Shown in pieces: positions 1-5,075 of a stretch of 8,292 bases of DNA. The notes under the pieces were generated by a model. That model searched no databases and had not been told where the DNA came from. It saw only the letters and a program-made list of their open reading frames with translations. A program made the position numbers and the translations under genes. Source of the DNA: Aminipila sp051883075 (lineage in GTDB: Bacteria; Bacillota; Clostridia; Peptostreptococcales; Anaerovoracaceae); assembly GCA_051883075.1 (NCBI GenBank), contig JBJETA010000144.1, forward strand, positions 1 to 8,292, given 5' to 3'. Every line of letters starts with the position of its first letter. Position 1 is the stretch's first letter.

Positions 1-66
1 CCTCTGCACTATGAAGTTTTCAATGTTCTTTGCACTTTTTCGAGTGCTGTTCCGTTATGCGGAACG
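1..66 (-). other. Structured 5' leader of an off-window transcript (rRNA-operon-like)
   Basis: Downstream of the promoter the minus strand has no ribosome site and no open frame of note. It can form two short hairpins: GTTCCG/CGGAAC (arms 60-65 and 49-54, 5-nt loop) and GCACT/AGTGC (arms 43-47 and 32-36, 6-nt loop). It then reads AAAGAACATTGAAAACTTC (13-31), which resembles the boxA-like antitermination element seen in leaders and spacers of clostridial rRNA operons. I infer that a 16S rRNA or other stable RNA gene begins just left of the window. Confidence 0.45.
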
Positions 67-72
67 TTATTT

Positions 73-101
73 ATATTACCACTCCGGATAGTCCTTGTCA
101 A
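73..101 (-). promoter_or_regulatory. Strong sigma-A promoter, rRNA/stable-RNA type, reading out of the left edge
   Basis: On the minus strand there is a perfect -35 TTGACA (101-96), a 17-nt spacer and a -10 TAATAT (78-73). Upstream of the -35 (about 102-146) is a run of A and T tracts resembling an UP element. The predicted transcript starts near 66 and leaves the window. A consensus -35, ideal spacing and an A/T-tract upstream region are typical of rRNA and tRNA operon promoters in Clostridia. The rRNA assignment is inference, because the transcribed gene is not in the window. Confidence 0.7.
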
Positions 102-188
102 CAGCTTTTAAAAACTTTTTTCTATATTTTTAAATTATTTTTTACAAATGCGACAATTTGTCCGGAGTTGCCGACTATGGCTTCTCTT

Positions 189-401
189 CTATCTCATTTT
201 CATATCATGCTTCATCTTCATGTCGTCTTTCATATCCTTAAGCATTTCTTTTGCTTCAGACAGCTTGTCCTCAGCTTCATCCTTTATATCCTCCAGCTTG
301 TCCTCAGCCTTGGACATTACCGCTTCGCCCATATTTTTAACAGACTTGCCAAGCTCCTTCATTTTTGCATTTACATCTTTCATATTTTCCTTCAGTTCCA
401 T
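189..401 (-). CDS. Small charged LEA-like 11-residue-repeat protein
   Basis: The product is about 70 residues with no recognised enzyme domain. It is almost entirely Lys/Glu/Asp plus Met and Ala and is predicted to be one long amphipathic helix. Its centre has an 11-residue periodicity: AEDKLEDIKDE is followed directly by AEDKLSEAKEM, then a weaker third unit starting LKDMKDD. This period is typical of LEA group 3 and apolipoprotein-like helices. The C-terminus is rich in Met, Lys and His (MKMKHDMKMR). There is no signal peptide or membrane segment. I chose the ATG at 401 because GGAGG lies 5 nt upstream; an in-frame ATG at 413 has no ribosome site and itself contains this SD. It sits between the alkylation repair gene and the strong left-edge promoter. 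A stress-protective or membrane-associated role is only a guess. Confidence 0.6.
   Translation of the reverse strand: MELKENMKDVNAKMKELGKSVKNMGEAVMSKAEDKLEDIKDEAEDKLSEAKEMLKDMKDDMKMKHDMKMR
261..308 (-). repeat. 33-bp-period direct repeat inside the LEA-like gene
   Basis: CAGCTTGTCCTCAGC occurs exactly at 261-275 and again at 294-308 (plus-strand reading). The offset is 33 bp, which is 11 codons. It underlies the repeated AEDKL units and suggests the protein grew by internal duplication. Confidence 0.85.
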
Positions 402-467
402 ATTTCCCTCCATTTGTATATCTGACGTGTTATTTTGTCGTTTGTCCCTATTGTCACCAAATCAAGG

Positions 468-503
468 AAAAAAATGCATGAAAATGCAAAATTTCTTTTC
501 ATG
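468..503 (-). terminator. Rho-independent terminator of the alkylation repair gene
   Basis: On the minus strand an 8-bp stem, CATGAAAA/TTTTCATG (arms 496-503 and 477-484, 11-nt loop), is followed after CA by seven T (474-468). It starts 10 nt past the stop codon at 514. The stem is A/T-rich and therefore weak, but the T tract is good. Confidence 0.5.
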
Positions 504-513
504 AATCTTCGTA

Positions 514-1206
514 TTATCGGAGCGATTTCAAATATGCTTTCTGTTCATCTGTAATACGATAGCTCTCAACAGCCTTCTGTATGGTTTTCCTGTGTATCCA
601 GTCCGTCAGCCTGTGTTCTTCTAAGTATGGCAGGATTCTGTCATACTGTTTTGCCAGCGCCGTTGCAAAGTACCATGCAATCATCATATTCACATAATAC
701 TCCTCCGACCTTATTCCTGCCGCCAGTGCCGGATATTCATCATCAAAATTTTCATCAAGGAAAACCGACATCATCATTTTTACTCCAAATCTTATCTCAT
801 ATGTGTTTTCCGAAGCAATCCAGCGCCGGATATCCTGCTCCAGCCTATCCGGGTACTTGCCCAGAACCTTCGGGCTCATGGAATCGCACGTTGCCCAGTT
901 ATCTATATAAGGAAGAAATCTGTCCACTTTTTTTATACATTCATCATAATCCTTGATTTTTTCAAGCAGAAACCCATGCAGATTGTTCTCCTCATAATAC
1001 TCATGCGGCAGTTCTTCAACAAAGGCATCCGCCTTTCCCTCCTTCCAGACTTCCCCCGCAAACTTTCTCAAAGCGGGAGTTCTTACACCGATTATCTTGT
1101 TTTCATCTACACCCGGAATCAGCTTCTTATGAAACTCCTTATACTTCAGATCCTGCATTTCAAAAAGCCTCTGCCTTATTTCCGCTTTTATGTCATTCCT
1201 GCACAC
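514..1206 (-). CDS. DNA alkylation repair protein, AlkD-like HEAT-repeat glycosylase family
   Basis: The product belongs to the DNA_alkylation (AlkD) family: all-helical HEAT-like repeat proteins that excise or bind N3/N7-alkylated bases. Seen in sequence: an N-terminal RLFEMQDLKYKEFHKKL segment, a central DNWATCDSMS motif and a C-terminal YYVNMMIAWYFATALAK helix. In the 230-residue form, W104 and D108 match the spacing of the AlkD catalytic Trp/Asp pair (W109/D113 in the Bacillus enzyme), and W178 fits its second active-site Trp. I chose GTG at 1206 because AGGGAG lies 8 nt upstream and the protein then starts where homologues start. A longer frame reaches GTG at 1293 (259 aa) or ATG at 1263, but neither has a good ribosome site. 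A weak promoter, TTGAAA-N17-TAGCAT (1290-1262), also fits the short form. It diverges from the ABM gene. Confidence 0.87.
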   Translation of the reverse strand: MCRNDIKAEIRQRLFEMQDLKYKEFHKKLIPGVDENKIIGVRTPALRKFAGEVWKEGKADAFVEELPHEYYEENNLHGFLLEKIKDYDECIKKVDRFLPYIDNWATCDSMSPKVLGKYPDRLEQDIRRWIASENTYEIRFGVKMMMSVFLDENFDDEYPALAAGIRSEEYYVNMMIAWYFATALAKQYDRILPYLEEHRLTDWIHRKTIQKAVESYRITDEQKAYLKSLR

Positions 1207-1231
1207 TTTCTTATCTCCCTTTCCGCCGGGA

Positions 1232-1249
1232 TAATGTCCCGTAATGTCC
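1232..1249 (-). repeat. Short direct repeat in the repair-gene leader
   Basis: TAATGTCC (plus-strand reading) occurs at 1232-1239 and 1242-1249, an offset of 10 bp or about one helical turn, just upstream of the SD of the preferred GTG start. It could be a regulator half-site pair, or chance. Confidence 0.35.
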
Positions 1250-1375
1250 TGTATGCATTTCATGCTACTATCTTTTCCTGCTGTTTTCAACACGAAATTT
1301 AATAATGCAATTTTTTAATAAAAGGATTATAATTTTATATGTCAGATTATTTAAAACAAAGGAGAAAATATAAAT

Positions 1376-1660
1376 ATGAAGCCTGTTGTTATCCTTGTAA
1401 TGTATACCGCCAAAGACGGTATGCGTGAAAAATTTCTTGACGAAGTCATCAGTTCGGGAGTTCCTGAACTTGTGCGTGCAGAAAACGGCTGCATTCAATA
1501 TGACTATTTCTATGCGGCAGAAGATAAAAACACAATACTGCTTCTTGAAAAATGGGAATCCGCGGAGCATCAGAAATATCATATGACTATGCCGCACATG
1601 GAAACCCTGACATATCTCAAAGACAAATATATTGTCGATACAAAAGTTACATTCCTTTAA
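1376..1660 (+). CDS. Antibiotic biosynthesis monooxygenase (ABM) domain protein, YgiN-like
   Basis: The 94-residue product is a complete single ABM-fold domain, a dimeric ferredoxin-like alpha/beta barrel found in quinol monooxygenases and heme-degrading relatives. Family features are visible: an N-terminal beta strand (VVILVMYTAKDG, residues 4-15), the ENGCIQYDYF segment (36-45), and LLLEKWES (55-62) followed by a His-rich helix, HQKYHMTMPHM (65-75). There is no signal peptide and the protein is presumably cytoplasmic. AAAGGAG (1358-1364) lies 11 nt before the ATG, and TATAAT (1328-1333) is a plausible -10, although no good -35 is visible. This is the only protein gene on the plus strand. 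The substrate cannot be read from the sequence; detoxification of quinones or electrophiles is a family-level guess. Confidence 0.82.
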   Translation: MKPVVILVMYTAKDGMREKFLDEVISSGVPELVRAENGCIQYDYFYAAEDKNTILLLEKWESAEHQKYHMTMPHMETLTYLKDKYIVDTKVTFL

Positions 1661-1700
1661 GAACCTGCATAAATTTTTTTAAAACTTCACACTTTAAATA

Positions 1701-1718
1701 AAAATTTTTAAAAATTTT
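1701..1718. repeat. Perfect 18-bp A/T palindrome upstream of the tRNA gene
   Basis: AAAATTTTTAAAAATTTT equals its own reverse complement and lies in a very A/T-rich spacer (1661-1780) between the ABM gene and the tRNA. It may act as a weak terminator for the ABM gene or as an A-tract element upstream of the tRNA promoter. It may also be simple composition bias. Confidence 0.4.
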
Positions 1719-1780
1719 CAATTTAGGGCTGTACATTTTTGTTTTTTGTGGCAAAATATTATTTGTATGATTAATATTTT

Positions 1781-1855
1781 GGCTCCATGGTCAAGCGGTC
1801 AAGACACCGCCCTCTCACGGCGGTAACCCGGGTTCGATTCCCGGTGGAGTCACCA
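1781..1855 (+). tRNA. tRNA-Glu (anticodon CUC)
   Basis: The full cloverleaf can be drawn. The acceptor is GGCTCCA/TGGAGTC (1781-1787 with 1845-1851, one G-U pair), the D stem is GTC/GAC, and the anticodon stem is CCGCC/GGCGG (1807-1811 with 1819-1823). The loop is CTCTCAC, placing CUC at 1814-1816. The T stem is CCGGG/CCCGG with loop TTCGATT. The discriminator is A1852 and CCA is encoded at 1853-1855. D loop, anticodon stem and T arm match bacterial tRNA-Glu genes, whose usual anticodon is UUC; this is the CUC isoacceptor, reading GAG. A weak promoter may lie at 1743-1771 (TTTTTG-N17-TATGAT). A terminator follows 8 nt later, so it is a single-gene unit. Confidence 0.96.
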
Positions 1856-1863
1856 AACAGTTA

Positions 1864-1892
1864 AAAAAGCAAGTCGTAAGGCTTGCTTTTTC
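1864..1892. terminator. Bidirectional rho-independent terminator after tRNA-Glu
   Basis: A 10-bp stem, AAAAAGCAAG/CTTGCTTTTT (1864-1873 with 1882-1891), with an 8-nt loop ends in a T run on the plus strand. Because the stem starts with an A run, it also yields a T run on the minus strand. It therefore separates the tRNA from the convergent operon ending at 1949. Confidence 0.88.
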
Positions 1893-1903
1893 TATTTAAA
1901 AAA

Positions 1904-1914
1904 GGGAATCGAAC
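1904..1914 (-). repeat. Inverted 11-bp copy of the tRNA T arm
   Basis: The tRNA T-arm segment GTTCGATTCCC (1832-1842) recurs exactly in inverted orientation at 1904-1914. A looser copy (GGGGAATCAAAC on the plus strand) lies at 1943-1954, overlapping the stop of the cyclic-nucleotide-domain gene. These could be remnants of recombination at the tRNA 3' end, or coincidence. Confidence 0.4.
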
Positions 1915-1917
1915 AAC

Positions 1918-1949
1918 AGAAAAATTCCCAGCGGCTAAACCCGGGGAAT
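1918..1949 (-). terminator. Terminator of the ECF sigma operon
   Basis: On the minus strand ATTCCC/GGGAAT (1944-1949 with 1924-1929) encloses a second stem, CGG/CCG, with a 6-nt loop, and is followed by TTTTTC. The stem begins inside the stop codon of the last operon gene. Confidence 0.7.
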
Positions 1950-2434
1950 CAAACTATTCTATCAAAATTACCCGTAAATGCCACATTTGAAATCATATAC
2001 TGATTTATTTTTTCTTTAAGCTTTTCGGCTCTTATGCGTTCCTCTTCACTTCCTTTTGACAGCTCTTCAATCATCATATCCAGATTGCATTTTAAATTCA
2101 GAACCTCCCGTGCCAGATTCTTTATGATATTAAGGGCATTCTGGCTGTTGTTTTGCAAAAATGATTCCAACTCTTCTTCCGAAATGCGCATTACCATGGC
2201 ATCATACAGAGCCACAACTGTATATATGCTTGGTTTTTGGCACAAAATACCCACTTCTCCAAAGCACTGCGATTCAGAGAGAATTCTCAACAGGTACTCA
2301 TCCTTTTTCCCATAGTTTAAATATACCGCTACTTTTCCTGAAATGATTTTATACATTTCATTTTTATATTCCCCCTCCTTTATGATAACAGTATCCTCGG
2401 GGAAATGCTGCATTCTTGATGAAACTTCGCTCAT
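1949..2434 (-). CDS. Stand-alone cyclic-nucleotide-binding (Crp-like) domain protein
   Basis: The 161-residue product has one cNMP-binding beta-roll (about residues 8-95): FPEDTVIIKEGE, then MYKIISGKVAVYL, then the phosphate-cassette region FGEVGILCQKPSIYTVVA (58-75). It ends in a helical, coiled-coil-prone tail (96-150). No helix-turn-helix follows, so unlike Crp/Fnr it should not bind DNA. The conserved Arg after the cassette Pro (PRSATV type) is replaced: here P68 is followed by Ser-Ile-Tyr. Canonical cAMP binding is therefore doubtful. The usual N-terminal helix of the domain is short or missing. AGGAGG lies 5 nt before the ATG. It is the third gene of the operon, 29 nt after the anti-sigma-like gene, which suggests it feeds a signal to that pair; this is inference. 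Confidence 0.83.
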   Translation of the reverse strand: MSEVSSRMQHFPEDTVIIKEGEYKNEMYKIISGKVAVYLNYGKKDEYLLRILSESQCFGEVGILCQKPSIYTVVALYDAMVMRISEEELESFLQNNSQNALNIIKNLAREVLNLKCNLDMMIEELSKGSEEERIRAEKLKEKINQYMISNVAFTGNFDRIV

Positions 2435-2463
2435 ACCTGCCTCCTTATATTCGCTATTGGCTT

Positions 2464-4095
2464 TCAGTTCCCGGATATCCTGAAGTGACCAACTATATCA
2501 TTCCGCTTTTCCAGAATATCTTCTTCATAGTTTTTCTGGAACGGGTCATTATGATGAATAACATACGGAACTCCGTTTCTATTTCTTATATCAGATATAA
2601 TTCCTATATGTTTATCAAATATCACTATATCTCCGCCCTGCCAGCTTTCAATGTCCTTTATATCTGTGGTGAGTTCTTCCGCATTCCCTGCAAAATAAAT
2701 TTTTAAATTCTGCACCCTTCTGAAGTCAATGTTCGCATCCGGCTCTTCAATGTTGTAAGCCTCCGGGTTCTTTGCAATGTCCGCTTCCACCAGTTCCATC
2801 AGATCATAGCCTGCCCCCTTCAGTGCATTAGCAACGACGTCTGTACAGACCCCGTATTCATCATCCGGGTATCCTGTCTCATAATATTTGCTTTTATACT
2901 TCGGCTTAGTTCCGATATATTCCAAAGCGCTTTGCAGGATATCCGTCTGGTCATCTATTCCGTCATTATCCCGGTCATTACCGCTTATATAGGCCTCAAT
3001 ATCCCCCTCGTATTTATCTTCCGGACGGCCACCGGAATTCTTTTCTCCTTTTCCGCCAAAATCTATTTCTGTTTCTCCCAGAGTAATGCTCTGTACCTCT
3101 GCCGGATTAAACGTATATCCAAGCCATGCCGCCGAAACATATCTTTCTATATGATAAATCCCCGGTATTGCAGTAGAGCCATATCCGCCGCCGCCCACAT
3201 TCTCTGTTTTTATCTCAAAGCCATTATTCAGCCTTATGCTTTCTATCTCCGGCAAGTTTTCCGATGACATATCCCCTGACAGCGTATACGCCTCCAACTT
3301 TATTTCCAGCGGCGTAACCCTGACACTTTTGACAAATATCTTATTTCCGTCAAAATCAATCACTTTATTAATATTCTTCTTTACCTCGTGTGACTTATAG
3401 CTGTATGTCCATGATAATGTCCACTCTCCGTCATATACATGCTCCTCGGGTGCTGTCTCCGCATCATCATAAACCCCTTTGTCATGATACAGATATATGT
3501 CGCCCATCTTCACCGTCACATGGCTTTTGTTCAAATCCTCGCAGTCTTGAATTGCCATATAAAAGCACAGCTTTCCTTCTTCAATACGGCTTTCAATAGT
3601 TCCTGCCGAAGTTTTTATCCTGTCTTTTTTCCCTTCTTTAATCTCGTACTCCCATACCTGAGGTATATAATAATCCCTTTCCGGATTAAAGGATTCGCCC
3701 GGCTCTATATTTGTTTCTATCTTTATAAAAACATTTCTTTTATCCCCAATTGACCAGATAGCCTCAAGCTTTACTTTTTCCTTTTCTCCCGTAAGCCTAT
3801 TTGTAACCTCCTGCGTGTCTGATGCATTAATTAATACACTTCCGTCATGGAGTTGCTCAGTGTCTGCATTGCTTAGTCCGAGATAATTGATTATATCAAT
3901 TTCCCACTCGTTTTCAATGACCGCACTCGCAGTAATGCACATTGCAAAAACCAGAACTGCGGCAAGCATCAGGACACCCATCCTTTTCCTTCGGGTTACG
4001 GTTATTTCTTTTCTTTTTACCCCATCCATATAGCTTTCATCAATCAGCTCTTCATCTATAAACTCCAGCCGGTTTAACAGTTTTTCCCCGTTCAC
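2464..4095 (-). CDS. Anti-sigma-factor-like membrane protein fused to a DUF1287 (cysteine peptidase-like) domain
   Basis: The 543-residue product has three parts. Residues 1-38 are a cytoplasmic segment (EKLLNRLEFIDEELIDESY, then basic VTRRKR). Residues 39-60 form one transmembrane helix. The rest should be outside the cell. Residues 61-360 resemble the DUF4179-type extracytoplasmic region of clostridial anti-sigma proteins (YLGLSNADTEQLHDGSVLINAS near 71-92). Residues about 370-541 are a DUF1287 domain, related to NlpC/P60 cysteine peptidases: GVCTDVV gives Cys417, KHIGIISD gives His496, and VIHHND lies at 512-517. DRDNDGIDD (374-382) resembles a calcium-binding loop. The GTG start overlaps the sigma stop (GTGA), with AGAGGGG 8 nt upstream. 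Membrane topology and translational coupling support an anti-sigma role, but no zinc anti-sigma motif is present. The fusion to DUF1287 is unusual. Confidence 0.8.
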   Translation of the reverse strand: MNGEKLLNRLEFIDEELIDESYMDGVKRKEITVTRRKRMGVLMLAAVLVFAMCITASAVIENEWEIDIINYLGLSNADTEQLHDGSVLINASDTQEVTNRLTGEKEKVKLEAIWSIGDKRNVFIKIETNIEPGESFNPERDYYIPQVWEYEIKEGKKDRIKTSAGTIESRIEEGKLCFYMAIQDCEDLNKSHVTVKMGDIYLYHDKGVYDDAETAPEEHVYDGEWTLSWTYSYKSHEVKKNINKVIDFDGNKIFVKSVRVTPLEIKLEAYTLSGDMSSENLPEIESIRLNNGFEIKTENVGGGGYGSTAIPGIYHIERYVSAAWLGYTFNPAEVQSITLGETEIDFGGKGEKNSGGRPEDKYEGDIEAYISGNDRDNDGIDDQTDILQSALEYIGTKPKYKSKYYETGYPDDEYGVCTDVVANALKGAGYDLMELVEADIAKNPEAYNIEEPDANIDFRRVQNLKIYFAGNAEELTTDIKDIESWQGGDIVIFDKHIGIISDIRNRNGVPYVIHHNDPFQKNYEEDILEKRNDIVGHFRISGN

Positions 4096-4655
4096 AGCAC
4101 ATACCCCTCTTTCCTGAGATATTCTCTCATTTTCTTTCTTGCCCTGAAAAGAATTGTTTTCACTTTACCCTCAGAAAAGCCAAAAGCCTTTGCAATATCA
4201 GAAACAGAGTCCATATACCAGTATCTTCGCATAAAGATTTTTCTCTGTATTTCCGGTAATGTCCTGAGGAAGCTGCTTATAATGCTCCCCAGCTCACCCG
4301 CAGCAACCGCATCCTCGGTATTTGTTCCTCTGTCCGGTATACACTGCTCCAGCTCCGCTGAAAGCTCATTAACCAGAGCATTTCTCTTCTCCGCATTGTT
4401 TTTTCTGCAGCGGTCCAGTGAAATATGGCGCACTATTCTCGCTAAGAATGGGAACAGATATGTTCTCGGCTCATTGGGCGGAATTAAGTTCCATGCCTGC
4501 AAGTATGTGTCATTTTCACATTCCTTTGCGGCTTCAGCATCATCCAGCACATTGTTTGAAATGCTCCGTAGCCCTGCACCGTATTTCTCACCGCAGGAGA
4601 CAATAGCCTTCTCGTCCCTAAGTATAAATAAATCTACAATCTCTTCATCCAGCAT
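4092..4655 (-). CDS. ECF-type RNA polymerase sigma-70 factor
   Basis: The product is 187 residues, the usual size for extracytoplasmic-function sigma factors. Numbered from the ATG at 4661, region 2 spans about 10-88 (NDTYLQAWNLI, then FLARIVRHISLDRCRK). Region 4 spans 130-182 (LPEIQRKIFMRRYWYMDSVSDIAKAFGFSEGKVKTILF in pieces), with its helix-turn-helix near 152-174. There is no region 1 or 3. I prefer the ATG at 4655, which is 7 nt from AAAGGAG; the ATG at 4661 sits only 1 nt from it. An ECF-type promoter lies directly upstream, suggesting autoregulation. The stop overlaps the start of the membrane protein gene, the standard arrangement for a sigma and its anti-sigma. Targets beyond its own operon cannot be seen here. 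Confidence 0.92.
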   Translation of the reverse strand: MLDEEIVDLFILRDEKAIVSCGEKYGAGLRSISNNVLDDAEAAKECENDTYLQAWNLIPPNEPRTYLFPFLARIVRHISLDRCRKNNAEKRNALVNELSAELEQCIPDRGTNTEDAVAAGELGSIISSFLRTLPEIQRKIFMRRYWYMDSVSDIAKAFGFSEGKVKTILFRARKKMREYLRKEGYVL

Positions 4656-4685
4656 AGACATTCTCCTTTATTGTTTTCACTTTAA

Positions 4686-4713
4686 TAAGCGGAAAATTTA
4701 CAGAGAGGTTTCA
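4686..4713 (-). promoter_or_regulatory. ECF-type (autoregulatory) promoter of the sigma operon
   Basis: On the minus strand TGAAAC (4713-4708) is separated by 16 nt from CGCTTA (4691-4686). This matches the architecture of ECF-sigma promoters (TGAAAC near -35, CG-starting -10, 16-17 nt spacer) and does not match sigma-A. The predicted start near 4679 leaves a leader of about 25 nt that carries the SD. It lies 10-37 nt past the stop codon of the thioredoxin-like gene. Confidence 0.65.
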
Positions 4714-4722
4714 CCTTTTTTA

Positions 4723-5064
4723 TTATTTTTTCAGAAGAGCAATGACTTCATCTTTTTTCAGAACCTTTCCATAAGATACAACTTTGCCGTCTACCAACAA
4801 TGCAGGCGTAGTCATAACCCCATATGCGGCAATTTTTTCAAACTCCCTGACATGCTCAACTTCTGTATTCATACCTAACTCAGCCAGAGCCTCAACAACA
4901 GCCTTTTCCAGCTGATTGCATTTGCTGCAGCCGCTTCCCAGGATTTTTATTCCCTGTCCGCTCTTTGCATTTTCTGCCTGCTCCATTGTTTCTGCAGTAC
5001 AGTTTCCGCAACAGCAGCAATTCTCTTTTTCTGCTTTCTTTTTTCCTAATCTGAATAATGCCAT
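4723..5064 (-). CDS. Cysteine-rich thioredoxin-like (redox-active disulfide) protein
   Basis: The 113-residue product has a small thioredoxin-fold domain of the MTH895/TM0996 type (about residues 38-113). The active site is CSKC (C46, C49) in GSGCSKCNQLEKAV, and the cis-proline region is TTPALLVDGK (85-94). Before it, residues 1-37 form a basic, flexible leader with a dense Cys cluster, NCCCCGNC (15-22), which could bind a thiophilic metal or be a further redox site. It is cytoplasmic, with no signal peptide. AGGAGGAG ends 5 nt before the ATG, and the gene starts 11 nt after the permease stop. It is the last gene of the arsR-permease operon, which suggests that it reduces or delivers metal(loid)s or thiols to the permease; that link is inference. 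Confidence 0.85.
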   Translation of the reverse strand: MALFRLGKKKAEKENCCCCGNCTAETMEQAENAKSGQGIKILGSGCSKCNQLEKAVVEALAELGMNTEVEHVREFEKIAAYGVMTTPALLVDGKVVSYGKVLKKDEVIALLKK

Positions 5065-5075
5065 TTTTTCTCCTC

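Noticed and set aside
147..185. GTCGG/CCGGAC hairpin after the LEA-like gene as a terminator
   Set aside because: The stem has a bulge and no T run follows on the minus strand.
30..504. Plus-strand open frames of 131 and 118 codons across the left edge
   Set aside because: They are Phe/Ser/Leu-rich antisense shadows of the LEA-like gene and of the promoter region, with no ribosome site or recognisable domain.
1268..1597. 109-codon minus-strand frame over the ABM gene
   Set aside because: It is antisense to the ABM domain gene, which has a clear SD and family motifs; the frame itself is Phe/Ile-rich without a domain.
4282..4878. 198-codon plus-strand open frame
   Set aside because: It is antisense to the well-supported ECF sigma factor and thioredoxin-like genes and has a low-complexity composition with no domain.
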